A stretch of 33,351 nt of DNA from an uncultured Ruminococcus sp. (GTDB lineage Bacteria > Bacillota > Clostridia > UBA1212). Made by a program: the position numbers and the translations under genes. The notes under the pieces are model-generated. The model worked only from the letters and a program-made list of their open reading frames with translations, made no database searches and was not told where the DNA came from. Below are positions 25,602 through 33,351 of this stretch, piece by piece. How positions within the stretch are numbered: position 1 is the stretch's first letter; every line of letters starts with the position of its first letter. The stretch lies in contig CADAZX010000024.1 in assembly GCA_902792515.1 (NCBI GenBank), positions 1 to 33,351 of the forward strand, given 5' to 3'.

Positions 25602-26792
25602 ATGAGTATATTTTCAAAAGACAAAAAGAATACGGAAACTCACAAGGACGGTTTCTGGAAATCCGTTTACGAAGGAGAATTTTTCGGCAGAATTTCTAAA
25701 AAGGAAGCCGGAATCAGACGGTTCGACGTCCGCGAGCATTTCAAAAACGTCATTTTCCCGCATCTTAAAGAGCGTAAAGCGGCCATTCGCGCCGCAGCCG
25801 CGTTTCTTGTTGCCGCGGGCGTGCTTTTGTATGCCGCCGCGGGTCACAGAGCCGTTGACAGAGAAAAAGAGATCACCAAAATTCTGCACGACAAGAATAC
25901 CGACATAACAAGGCAGCTCGACGCCACCGCCAGCGAACTCGACAACGTTTCCGAGGAGTTTAACAAGACTCTGAACGAAATGGAGGAAAAGGACAACATT
26001 ATCGCCGAGACAGACACCAAGCTGTCTTCCCTTCTCGAGGAAAACGAGGAGCAGCAGCAGTTAATCGACGAGCAGCAGCAGACGATCGGCGACCAGCAGA
26101 ATCACATCGACGAGCAGCAGGAGATCATCGACAACCAGCAGCAGATCATCGACGAGCAGCAGAACGCAATTGATCTTACGGACGAAGCCATCCGCGAGAT
26201 AGCAGATTCGATCGGAGCCAACATCAGCTCGAGAAACGCCGGCACCATGTACAACGCTCTCGACAAGATCAACAAGTCGAAGCAGATCATTTCCGACACT
26301 ATCGATGACCCCGAAAAAGTCAAAGAGTACTGCGACCTTCTCGACCGTAAAGCGGCCGAGGTCAACGAAGATCTTAAGCGCTACCCTGACTACGAGCCCG
26401 CCCCCGGCAAGATCTCGTACACGTTCGGCAACCACACTTCGGTGAGGAACGGCGTCACGGTCACTAATTTTCACCGCGGTCTCGATATCCACAACCCGAG
26501 TTCTCCGCCTGTTAAAAGCGCCGCGTACGGAAAGATCACGGAAGTTCATCTCCACAACGACGGCACGGGTCTCGGCATTTACGTAAGGATCGACCACGGG
26601 AACGGCTACTCCACTCTCTACGGCCACCTCGCAAGCGTCTGCGTCAAGGAAGGCCAGACAGTCGAAAAGGGTCAGCAGATCGGCATCATGGGCAAGACCG
26701 GAGCCGCCACGGGCGTTCACGTACACATCGAAGTCTACATCGACGGCCAGCGCGTCGACCCGATCACCTACTTCGATTACGAGTTTATGTGA
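25602..26792 (+). CDS. Membrane-anchored coiled-coil M23 (LytM-type) peptidoglycan endopeptidase
   Basis: 396 residues. A 60-residue charged N-terminal tail is followed by one membrane span (about 63-80), so the rest faces the cell wall. Residues 85-200 form a long coiled coil. The C-terminal M23 domain has the zinc ligands His291 and Asp295 (HRGLD) and His375 in HVH (373-375), all present, plus DHGNGYSTLYGHL. It should cut peptide cross-links in peptidoglycan, as EnvC/FtsX-linked or sporulation M23 enzymes do. The ATG at 25602 has GGAGA six bases upstream. It has its own promoter and terminator and lies next to a class A penicillin-binding protein in the same direction. Confidence 0.93.
   Translation: MSIFSKDKKNTETHKDGFWKSVYEGEFFGRISKKEAGIRRFDVREHFKNVIFPHLKERKAAIRAAAAFLVAAGVLLYAAAGHRAVDREKEITKILHDKNTDITRQLDATASELDNVSEEFNKTLNEMEEKDNIIAETDTKLSSLLEENEEQQQLIDEQQQTIGDQQNHIDEQQEIIDNQQQIIDEQQNAIDLTDEAIREIADSIGANISSRNAGTMYNALDKINKSKQIISDTIDDPEKVKEYCDLLDRKAAEVNEDLKRYPDYEPAPGKISYTFGNHTSVRNGVTVTNFHRGLDIHNPSSPPVKSAAYGKITEVHLHNDGTGLGIYVRIDHGNGYSTLYGHLASVCVKEGQTVEKGQQIGIMGKTGAATGVHVHIEVYIDGQRVDPITYFDYEFM
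26064..26168 (+). repeat. Five 21-bp in-frame repeats coding heptads of the coiled coil
   Basis: The units encode IDEQQQT, IGDQQNH, IDEQQEI, IDNQQQI and IDEQQNA. Each unit is exactly one heptad, with Ile at one core position and Gln/Asp/Glu elsewhere. CAGCAG runs give the DNA a repetitive character. Confidence 0.85.
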
Positions 26793-26823
26793 TAAACGCG
26801 TCATTTCTTTACGTATTTTCCGG

Positions 26824-26851
26824 GCAGATCGACAACGTCTGCTCTTTTTTT
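26824..26851 (+). terminator. Rho-independent terminator after the M23 peptidase gene
   Basis: GCAGA pairs with TCTGC, with two more inner pairs across a bulge, followed by TTTTTTT. It lies 30 bases after the stop codon. Confidence 0.75.
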
Positions 26852-26958
26852 ATGTCGTGAACGTGACGCTTGCGTTAACGTAAGTTTGTGGAAAATATCC
26901 GCATTTTCAGGGAAATTTAAAAAATTATTGAAGCGATGGCGAAAGCCGAAAAATGTGG

Positions 26959-26964
26959 TATAAT
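26959..26964 (+). promoter_or_regulatory. Extended -10 promoter of the penicillin-binding protein gene
   Basis: TGG directly precedes a perfect TATAAT (26959-26964), giving the extended -10 form. The candidate -35 (TGGCGA, 26937-26942) is weak. An imperfect 16-bp palindrome, CTTGCGTTAACGTAAG (26869-26884), lies about 75 bases upstream. Confidence 0.65.
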
Positions 26965-27014
26965 TAGTATGCGGACTTTTGTACCGCGAAGAAACCGGCC
27001 GGAGGGAGAAGAAT

Positions 27015-29546
27015 TTGGCTGACAAAACTAAAGATAAAAAGAATAAAAAGACCGCCGGTTCGAAAAAGGACGCCGGACGTGAGCGCAGGTCGGGACGCGG
27101 GGCGTTTTCGACCCTCCTTCTCGTACTCTTTCTTGTCATCCTCCTCGGAGCGGGTATGGCGTTCGGTCTGCTCGCCGGCATCGCGTTCGGATGCGTGATA
27201 ACCACAAAGCCCGTAACGCTCAACGACGTCAACACCGTCGACAGGCAGACTGTTCTTTACGACTCGACCGGCGAGGTCCTCTGCACGCTCAACAGCGTCA
27301 AAGTCGAGAATTCCATTTGGGCGGGCATTGACGAGATACCCGACAACCTGAAGCACGCGTTCGTGGCGATCGAGGACGAGCGCTTCTACTCTCACCACGG
27401 CGTCGACCTTAAACGTACCGCCAGCGCTGTAGTCGGCTTCATCATTCCCGGCTTCAGCTCACACGGTGGAAGTACGATCACGCAGCAGCTCGTCAAGAAT
27501 ATCACCGGCGACGATGCGAGATCCGTTCCCCGCAAGATTAGAGAACAGTGGCGCGCGATCCAGCTTGAAAACCTCGTCAAGGACAAGGACAAAATTCTCG
27601 AACTGTATCTCAACAAGATCTTTTTCGCGAACAACTGCTACGGCGTTCAGATCGCGTCGCAGACGTACTTCGGCTGCAACGTTTCGGAGCTCAACCTCGC
27701 CCAGTGCGCTTATCTCGCGGGTATTCCCAACAACCCTGCGAAGTACAACCCCGCTACCAGCAGCGGCCGCGAAAACGAATACAAGCGGCAGGTACTCATT
27801 CTCGACAAAATGCTCGAGCTCGGTTACATCACCGAGGATGAATATATCGACGCCATCCAGACGGAGCTCGTTTTCTACAACGACAGCCACAAGAGCACCA
27901 ACCACACGACCGTCTATTCATACTTTGTGGACATGGTCATCAAGAGCGTCAGAAACGACCTCATGGACAAGGGCTACACCAAATCCGAGGCGAACACGAT
28001 AATCTATGACAAAGGCATCCAGATCTACACGACGCAGGAGACTCGCGTTCAGGACATCGTCACCGACATTTTCACCAACGAAAAGAACTTCAGGATGAAC
28101 GTCGGCCGCGACCCCGAAGACTGTTCGCAGTGCGCGATATGCATAATGAACCACGAAACCGGCGAGATAATCGCGGTCTACGGAGGATACGGAGAGAAGA
28201 CTCAGAGCCTGCTTTTGAACAGAGCCACCGACATACAGAGGCAGCCCGGTTCGACAATCAAGCCGCTCCTCGTGTACGGCCCTCTCATCGACAAGAAGAT
28301 CATTACAGCCGGCGAGGCGCTTGACGAGGAGGCCGAGCATCTCGACTCCTCATGGCCCGAGAGGATCTGGCCGAGCAACTGGGACAACAAGGTTCACGGT
28401 CTTTTGAACGCGAGATACGCACTGCTGATGAGCTACAACATTCCCGCTGCTCACTGGTTCGTTAGAAACATGCCGATCTGCCTCGAGTACCTTAAAAAGG
28501 AAGGAATCGACAAATACGACGAGCCCTACCCTTCCACGGCTCTCGGAGGCTTCAAAAAAGGCGTCTCACCGCTTGAGATGTGCGCAGGGTACAGCGTTAT
28601 CGCGAACGGCGGCATTTACTACAAACCCGTCTGCTACACGAAGGTCTACACGGCCGAAGGCGAGCTTCTTCTCGACAATACTCAGAGGACTGGAACGATC
28701 GTCTACGAAAATATAGACACGGCCGCCGTAGTATCTTCAATGTGCGAGAGCGTCGCGTACGACCAGCGTTCAACGGGACGTTTCGTCGGTATCACGTACG
28801 GCGACGTCAGGCTTCCTCTCGGAGGCAAGACAGGTTCAACGACAGACCTTGTTGACTACTGGTTCTGCGGCTTCACCGCCTACTACACAGCCGCGTGCTG
28901 GTACGGTTACGACGACAGCAAACCCTGCGACGTCAACATCGAAGGCGGCTGGGCAACGACGATCTGGCACCAGGTCATGGCGGAGGTTCACCGCGACATG
29001 CCTATTAAGGATCTGCAGCGTTCGAGCAACCTCGTGAAGGTCGAGATCTGCACGAGTTCCGGAAAACGCGCCACCGAAGCGTGCCGCCACGATCCCAGGC
29101 AGGGCGTCTGGATCTACGAAGAGATGTACATTAAAGGAACAGAACCCGGTCCGAACGACTACTGCGACTGCCACGGCAAGTTCAAGGTCTGCACCGACAC
29201 GACAGACGAATTCGGAAAGTACCGCCTTGCGACAGAATACTGCGAGATATTCGGACACGTTGCCGACGCGTACGGCCAGCACCACGACGAGGAAACGTAC
29301 GAGTACATTCTCGATACGGTAAAAAAATACAACGAGGAGTACGGCGAAGGCGGCGAGGATTTCATTCCTCTCGACTGGGAGTACGAGGTGTCCCACGAGT
29401 ACTGCGAGCAATGCTACAAAAAGGCTCTCGCAATGGGACTAGTTAAAGAAACAGACGACCCCGACGCGACTCCGGGTCCCGATGAGACGGAAACACCGGA
29501 CGGAACCGGAGGATATCTGGAGCCTGAAGAGACTCCCGCGCCATGA
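27015..29546 (+). CDS. Class A penicillin-binding protein (PBP1A type), transglycosylase plus transpeptidase
   Basis: 843 residues from the TTG at 27015, which has GGAGGGAG upstream; an in-frame TTG 12 codons earlier lacks such a site. A Lys-rich cytoplasmic tail and one membrane span (about 36-60) come first. The GT51 glycosyltransferase domain carries EDERF (Glu120), HGGSTITQQL and the KILELYLN segment. The transpeptidase domain has SxxK as STIK (413-416), SxN as SYN (473-475) and KTGST (605-609). It polymerises lipid II and cross-links the strands outside the membrane. After the transpeptidase, about 150 residues hold several Cys residues and an acidic, Pro-rich end (TPGPDETETPDG). It follows the M23 peptidase, so wall synthesis and cutting are side by side. 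The spacing and separate promoter suggest independent transcription. Confidence 0.95.
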   Translation: MADKTKDKKNKKTAGSKKDAGRERRSGRGAFSTLLLVLFLVILLGAGMAFGLLAGIAFGCVITTKPVTLNDVNTVDRQTVLYDSTGEVLCTLNSVKVENSIWAGIDEIPDNLKHAFVAIEDERFYSHHGVDLKRTASAVVGFIIPGFSSHGGSTITQQLVKNITGDDARSVPRKIREQWRAIQLENLVKDKDKILELYLNKIFFANNCYGVQIASQTYFGCNVSELNLAQCAYLAGIPNNPAKYNPATSSGRENEYKRQVLILDKMLELGYITEDEYIDAIQTELVFYNDSHKSTNHTTVYSYFVDMVIKSVRNDLMDKGYTKSEANTIIYDKGIQIYTTQETRVQDIVTDIFTNEKNFRMNVGRDPEDCSQCAICIMNHETGEIIAVYGGYGEKTQSLLLNRATDIQRQPGSTIKPLLVYGPLIDKKIITAGEALDEEAEHLDSSWPERIWPSNWDNKVHGLLNARYALLMSYNIPAAHWFVRNMPICLEYLKKEGIDKYDEPYPSTALGGFKKGVSPLEMCAGYSVIANGGIYYKPVCYTKVYTAEGELLLDNTQRTGTIVYENIDTAAVVSSMCESVAYDQRSTGRFVGITYGDVRLPLGGKTGSTTDLVDYWFCGFTAYYTAACWYGYDDSKPCDVNIEGGWATTIWHQVMAEVHRDMPIKDLQRSSNLVKVEICTSSGKRATEACRHDPRQGVWIYEEMYIKGTEPGPNDYCDCHGKFKVCTDTTDEFGKYRLATEYCEIFGHVADAYGQHHDEETYEYILDTVKKYNEEYGEGGEDFIPLDWEYEVSHEYCEQCYKKALAMGLVKETDDPDATPGPDETETPDGTGGYLEPEETPAP

Positions 29547-29554
29547 CCTCAGCG

Positions 29555-29574
29555 TAAACAGTCGAGACAGTTTA
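29555..29574. repeat. 20-bp imperfect palindrome after the penicillin-binding protein gene
   Basis: TAAACAGTCGAGACAGTTTA is symmetric except for two A-A positions and the central GA. It has no T-tract after it, so it is more operator-like than terminator-like. No clear terminator for the gene is seen. Confidence 0.5.
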
Positions 29575-29586
29575 ATTAAGCCGTGA

Positions 29587-29630
29587 ATTTCCCGTAAATT
29601 TCCCGTAATATTTCCGTAATATTTCGCGAA
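29587..29630 (+). repeat. Four tandem 11-bp units upstream of the thrS promoter
   Basis: ATTTCCCGTAA occurs twice (29587-29608), then TATTTCCGTAA (29609-29619) and TATTTCGCGAA (29620-29630). The array ends six bases before the -35 box. The step of 11 bp places each unit on nearly the same DNA face. Confidence 0.8.
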
Positions 29631-29636
29631 AAGCTA

Positions 29637-29665
29637 TTGACTTTTATAACGCGCGAATATAGAAT
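29637..29665 (+). promoter_or_regulatory. Sigma-A promoter of thrS
   Basis: TTGACT (29637-29642) and TAGAAT (29660-29665) spaced by 17 bases. The transcript would begin shortly before the T-box leader. Confidence 0.85.
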
Positions 29666-29689
29666 ATGTGAGAATATTTTAAAAGCGTT

Positions 29690-29907
29690 TACTGAGGACA
29701 GTAGCCGCTCCGACCTGTTTAAGAAGAGATTTTCCGCCGCGGCTGAAAGCGGGAAAAAACCGGGAAGACTAAAAGGCGAAAACCACCTCATCAGCTGCCG
29801 CAAGGCCGGGTCGTCCCGTTACAGATTAAATTAAGTGAAACCATAGGTGGAACCGTGCGAAAACGCACCCTATCGATAAGCATATGCTTGTTTTAGGGTG
29901 CTTTTTT
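29690..29907 (+). ncRNA. T-box leader (threonine-specific riboswitch) of thrS
   Basis: The T-box core AGGTGGAACCGTG (29845-29857) is one or two bases from the family consensus. It can pair with the 5' side of the terminator. The terminator stem is GCACCCTA (29865-29872) with TAGGGTGC (29894-29901), followed by six T residues. Stem I starts around GGACAGTAG (29697), with an AAGAGA distal element. A likely specifier codon is ACC (Thr) at 29782-29784, followed by the usual A. Uncharged tRNA-Thr should stabilise the antiterminator and switch thrS on. The exact specifier position is inferred. Confidence 0.88.
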
Positions 29908-29940
29908 AAAGGCCTCGCCTTATTGTAAGGAGGAAAAACA

Positions 29941-31851
29941 ATGAAAATTACTTTGAAAGACGGATCTTCAAGAGATTACAACGAGCCGAAGTCCGCCGCC
30001 TACATCTGCAAGGATATCAGCGAGGGACTTTACAGAAACGCATGCGCCTGCAAAATCAACGGCGAAGTATGCGACCTCAGGACGGTTATCGCGGACGACG
30101 CGAATCTTGAGATCCTCACCGCCGACGACCCTGACGGTCTGCGCGCGTTCAGGCACACGGCTTCCCACATTCTCGCACAGGCGATCAAACGCCTCTACCC
30201 CGGCGTCAAGCTCGCCATCGGACCTTCCATCGCTGACGGGTTTTACTACGATTTCGACTGCGAGCCCGGCGTTCTCACCTCCGACAAATTCGACGAGATC
30301 GAGGCGGAAATGAAGAAGATCGTCAAAGAAGACCTCAAGATCGAGCGCTTCACGCTTCCCAAGGACGAAGCTGTGGCTTTCATGGCCGGCAAAAACGAGC
30401 CGTACAAGGTCGAGCTTATCGAAAATCTTCCCGACGGCGAGGAGATCAGCTTCTATAAACAAGGCGAGTTCACCGATCTCTGCGCGGGTCCCCACATAGA
30501 GAGCACAAAGCCCGTCAAGGCGATCAAACTCACATCAGTCGCCGGCGCATACTGGCACGGAGACGAGCACAACAAGATGCTCACAAGAATCTACGGAACC
30601 GCTTTCAGAAAGCAGTCCGAGCTCGACGAATACCTCGCGATGATCGAAGAGGCCAAAAAGCGCGATCACAGAAAGATCGGCAAAGAGCTCGAGCTTTTCG
30701 CGATCATGGACGAGGGACCGGGCTTCCCGTTCTTCCTCCCAAAGGGAATGATTCTAAAAAACACTCTTATCGACTACTGGCGCGAGGTTCATACGCGCAA
30801 CGGCTACGTTGAGATCTCCACTCCCATCATGCTGAGCAGGAAGCTCTGGGAGACATCCGGCCACTGGGATCACTATAAGGACAACATGTACACGACCGTG
30901 ATCGACGGCGAGGACTTCGCGATCAAGCCGATGAACTGCCCCGGAAGCATGCTCGTTTACAAGTCCAAACCAAGGTCCTACAAAGACCTGCCGCTCAGAC
31001 TCGCCGAGCTCGGACTCGTTCACAGGCACGAAAAGTCCGGCCAGCTCCACGGTCTTATGAGAGTCCGCTGCTTCACACAGGACGACGCCCACATCTATCT
31101 CACCCAGAGCCAGATAACCGACGAGATCAAGAAGATCGTACGGCTAATCGACAGCTTCTACAATATTTTCGGCTTTAAGTACCACGTGGAGCTCTCCACG
31201 AGGCCCGAAAACAGCATCGGTTCCGACGAGGATTGGGAACTCGCGACGGAAGGTCTTCGCACGGCTCTTGACGAGCTGAACCTCCCCTACGTTGTCAACG
31301 AGGGCGACGGCGCGTTCTACGGACCGAAGATCGACTTCCACCTCCAGGACTGCCTCGGCAGAACGTGGCAGTGCGGCACCATCCAGCTCGACTTCCAGCT
31401 TCCGATGAGATTCGGCGCCGAGTACGTCGGACAGGACGGCGAGAAGCACCGGCCCATAATGATCCACCGCGTCGTTTTCGGTTCGATCGAGCGCTTCATC
31501 GGCATCCTCATCGAGCACTTCGCCGGCAAGTTCCCGGTCTGGCTCTGCCCTGTTCAGATCAAGGTAATCCCCGTCTCCGAGAAGTACACGGAATTTGCCG
31601 GTAAGGTCAACGCAAAGCTCATCGACGCGAAGCTGCGCTCAGAGCTTGACGCGAGAGACGAAAAAGTCGGTTACAAAATCAGGGAAGCCCGCAACATGAG
31701 GATTCCCTACATCGCCGTCGTCGGCGAGAACGAGCTTCAGAACGGAACGGTGACGATCAGGCGCCGCGGCTCCGAGGAGCAGGTCACTCTCGGTATCGAA
31801 GAGTTCATCGAAGAAGTCAATAATAAGATCGCGACCAAAGCGAACGACTGA
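29941..31851 (+). CDS. thrS: Threonyl-tRNA synthetase
   Basis: A class II synthetase that charges tRNA-Thr and edits mischarged serine. It has 636 residues, a normal length. The TGS domain occupies about 1-60. The editing (SAD) domain begins with His72-x3-His76 (HTASH) and has CAGPH. The catalytic domain has the zinc ligands in NCPGSM, LVHRHEKSG and MIHRVVFGS. The C-terminal anticodon-binding domain starts near 540 (VWLCPVQIKVIPVS). The ATG at 29941 has AAGGAGG nine bases upstream. Expression is governed by the T-box leader before it. A hairpin with a short T-tract follows the gene. Confidence 0.98.
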   Translation: MKITLKDGSSRDYNEPKSAAYICKDISEGLYRNACACKINGEVCDLRTVIADDANLEILTADDPDGLRAFRHTASHILAQAIKRLYPGVKLAIGPSIADGFYYDFDCEPGVLTSDKFDEIEAEMKKIVKEDLKIERFTLPKDEAVAFMAGKNEPYKVELIENLPDGEEISFYKQGEFTDLCAGPHIESTKPVKAIKLTSVAGAYWHGDEHNKMLTRIYGTAFRKQSELDEYLAMIEEAKKRDHRKIGKELELFAIMDEGPGFPFFLPKGMILKNTLIDYWREVHTRNGYVEISTPIMLSRKLWETSGHWDHYKDNMYTTVIDGEDFAIKPMNCPGSMLVYKSKPRSYKDLPLRLAELGLVHRHEKSGQLHGLMRVRCFTQDDAHIYLTQSQITDEIKKIVRLIDSFYNIFGFKYHVELSTRPENSIGSDEDWELATEGLRTALDELNLPYVVNEGDGAFYGPKIDFHLQDCLGRTWQCGTIQLDFQLPMRFGAEYVGQDGEKHRPIMIHRVVFGSIERFIGILIEHFAGKFPVWLCPVQIKVIPVSEKYTEFAGKVNAKLIDAKLRSELDARDEKVGYKIREARNMRIPYIAVVGENELQNGTVTIRRRGSEEQVTLGIEEFIEEVNNKIATKAND

Positions 31852-31866
31852 CACTTAACATTAAAG

Positions 31867-31909
31867 AAAGGAGCGGGACCGTTTTAAACAGACGATTTTC
31901 GCTCCTTTT
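31867..31909 (+). terminator. Probable terminator after thrS
   Basis: AAAGGAGCG (31867-31875) pairs perfectly with CGCTCCTTT (31900-31908) around a 24-base loop, with TTTT at the end. The T-tract is short, so some read-through into nagA is likely. No separate nagA promoter is visible. Confidence 0.55.
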
Positions 31910-31938
31910 GACTTGATAATAGGCTGAGGATTGTAAAA

Positions 31939-33084
31939 ATGAAGGCACTTGTTAACGGAAAGATAATTCTTAAAGACAGGATAGTCGAAGGAAAGGCTCT
32001 CCTTATTTCGGACAGGATCGAAGGCGTCGTGCCGGCAGAATCAGTTCCCGAAGGAATCGAGAAAACCGACTGCGGCGGCGGATATATCGCCCCCGGACTT
32101 ATAGACATACACATTCACGGCTACCTCGGAAAGGACGTCTGCGACGGCACCGAGGACAGTATTTTCACTATCGCGAACGGACTTCTCGCCAACGGCGTCA
32201 CGGGTTTTCTGCCGACGACGATGACCGTCGCGATGGATACGATTGAAAAAGCCGTCGAAACATGCGGCAGTCTGATGGAAAAAAGCAAAACGTGGGACGG
32301 CAGCCGTATTCTCGGAGTTCACGCCGAAGGACCTTTCATTAACGTCAAAAAGAAAGGCGCGCAGAACCCCGATTTTATAAAGAAACCCGATGCCGGGTTC
32401 GTGAAAAAATACGGCGGCATTATTAAGATTATCACAATGGCGCCGGAGACTGACGAAGGGTTTGAAGAGATCAGAAAGATACGCCGCGACACGGACGTCG
32501 TCGTATCGATGGGCCACACCGCGGCAGATTACGACACCGCTATGGCTTCGGTTGAAGCCGGCGTAAGACACACGACTCATCTTTTTAACGCGATGACCGG
32601 ACCGAACTCAAGAGAACCCGGCGTCGTCACCGCCGCACTCAATTCCGACGTCACGTGCGAGCTCATTGTAGACACGTTCCACGTAAATCCCGCCAACTAC
32701 AGGTACGTTTACGCGATGAAGGGACGCAATCTCTGCTTCATTACAGACTGCCTCCCTGCCGGCGGACTTCCCGAGGGCGAGTACACGCTCGGCGGACAGA
32801 AGTTCATCTCCAAGGGCATCCAGTGCCGACTTCCCGACGGAACGATCGCGGGCTCTGTGCTGAAGCTCAATCAGGGCGTAATGAATTTCTTCAAAAACAC
32901 GGACGTTCCTCTTTACGAGTGCGTCAACTGCGCGTCACTGAACCCCGCGCGCACCATCGGCTTTGATAAGACAAAAGGCTCGATCGAGGCCGGAAAAGAC
33001 GCCGACGTCATCGTAACCGACAGCGAATTTAACGTTTTAAAGACTTATATCGGAGGTGAACTGAAATATGAAGCTTCTCGTTAA
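31939..33084 (+). CDS. nagA: N-acetylglucosamine-6-phosphate deacetylase
   Basis: An amidohydrolase-fold enzyme that removes acetate from GlcNAc-6-phosphate to give glucosamine-6-phosphate in amino-sugar recycling. Its 381 residues are the usual length. Seen in order: GLIDIHIHG (metal site), HAEGPFI (metal-binding Glu), SMGHTAADY, HTTHLFNAM (metal-binding His), DTFHVNP, the catalytic aspartate in ITDCLPAGG, and the closing LNPARTIGFDKTKGSIEAGKD segment. The ATG at 31939 has GAGG ten bases upstream. Its last 17 bases overlap the next gene, whose ribosome site lies inside nagA, which suggests translational coupling. Confidence 0.95.
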   Translation: MKALVNGKIILKDRIVEGKALLISDRIEGVVPAESVPEGIEKTDCGGGYIAPGLIDIHIHGYLGKDVCDGTEDSIFTIANGLLANGVTGFLPTTMTVAMDTIEKAVETCGSLMEKSKTWDGSRILGVHAEGPFINVKKKGAQNPDFIKKPDAGFVKKYGGIIKIITMAPETDEGFEEIRKIRRDTDVVVSMGHTAADYDTAMASVEAGVRHTTHLFNAMTGPNSREPGVVTAALNSDVTCELIVDTFHVNPANYRYVYAMKGRNLCFITDCLPAGGLPEGEYTLGGQKFISKGIQCRLPDGTIAGSVLKLNQGVMNFFKNTDVPLYECVNCASLNPARTIGFDKTKGSIEAGKDADVIVTDSEFNVLKTYIGGELKYEASR

Positions 33085-33351
33085 AGCAAAACTCGACCCC
33101 GGATTCAGGCCGCTCGCGCTTGTTATCAGGGAGATGAAGGAGAATACAAAGGAAAACGGCAGGGACATCGTAATCGGCGTAGAGCGCACTAAGGGCTGCG
33201 TTACCGTTTACAAAACGAGGATATACCCCGAGGGCACAGGCCACGACGATTACAACTTCCGCTACGTCGAGAGGATCGCCAAAGCGCTTCTCTGGGTCGC
33301 CGGCGGATTTAGGATCATTATCGCCGGCTCCGACAGGATCGCCGCGAGGCT
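33068..33351 (+). CDS. Start of a probable ROK-family sugar kinase-like protein (cut by window end)
   Basis: About 94 N-terminal residues are visible (MKLLVKAKLDPGFRPLALVI and onward). The ATG at 33068 has GGAGGTGA nine bases upstream and overlaps the end of nagA. The visible part includes VIGVERTKGCVTVYKTRIYP and YVERIAKALLWVAGGFRIII. I recall similar N-termini on clostridial ROK-family proteins, in which the sugar-kinase signatures come later, but no ATP or sugar motif is visible here. The link to nagA supports a role with amino sugars or glucose. Confidence 0.5.
   Translation, partial: MKLLVKAKLDPGFRPLALVIREMKENTKENGRDIVIGVERTKGCVTVYKTRIYPEGTGHDDYNFRYVERIAKALLWVAGGFRIIIAGSDRIAAR

Noticed and set aside
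26041..26170. CRISPR-like short repeats
   Set aside because: The 21-bp units are contiguous, in frame and encode heptads, with no spacers.
26061..26804. A 247-codon minus-strand frame opposite the M23 peptidase
   Set aside because: It is the mirror of the heptad repeat and the peptidase domain. The repetitive DVDDLLL-like pattern is a by-product of the CAG-rich repeat.
1..33351. tRNA, rRNA, insertion sequences or phage attachment sites
   Set aside because: I saw no cloverleaf, rRNA core sequence, transposase or paired terminal repeats in the window.

Overview
The window reads as chromosomal DNA from a moderately GC-rich Gram-positive anaerobe of the Clostridia type. The evidence is an RpoD/SigA sigma factor and a clostridial-type citrate synthase, AGGAGG-like ribosome sites with frequent TTG/GTG starts, a T-box leader on thrS, sigma-A promoters close to TTGACA-N17-TATAAT, and a surface protein ending in an SPPTG-type sorting signal. 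No species can be named from the sequence. Of the 18 gene ends I read, 12 are TGA, 6 are TAA and none is TAG.

Region 1 (1-9.3 kb, all minus strand). A run reads tyrS, an OGG-type DNA glycosylase, dnaG, an L-sorbose-1-phosphate reductase-like dehydrogenase and a PfkB sugar-phosphate kinase. It is followed by a terminator, a promoter, rpoD with a long charged N-terminal extension, and a D-Ala-D-Ala carboxypeptidase homologue that has lost its catalytic serine and KTG motif (cut by the window edge). The two sugar genes sit between dnaG and rpoD, which are often neighbours in bacteria.

Region 2 (9.3-17.1 kb, minus strand). An apparent operon holds trpS, citrate synthase, a short amber-interrupted reading frame, an 818-residue fusion of a UDP-sugar pyrophosphorylase to an NADP-type isocitrate dehydrogenase, glyA and rarA. 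Citrate synthase plus the dehydrogenase would supply 2-oxoglutarate. The fused pyrophosphorylase would make UDP-GlcNAc or a similar nucleotide sugar. This fusion is the most unusual object in the window.

Region 3 (17.1-25.4 kb, minus strand). This looks like an accessory surface module: a six-span membrane protein, a MalT/LuxR-type STAND regulator, and, after a terminator and a folded leader, a 1454-residue secreted protein. That protein has an N-terminal zinc-dependent phospholipase C domain, six 82-residue repeats in exact register, and a C-terminal wall-sorting signal.

Region 4 (25.4-33.35 kb, plus strand). A membrane-anchored coiled-coil M23 peptidase and a bifunctional class A penicillin-binding protein, each with its own promoter, are followed by thrS behind a T-box, then nagA and the start of a probable ROK-family protein, which overlap by 17 bases. 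The theme is cell-wall building and amino-sugar recycling. Short repeats in several promoter regions (rpoD, thrS, trpS and the divergent 25.4 kb region) suggest shared regulation that the genes alone do not explain.
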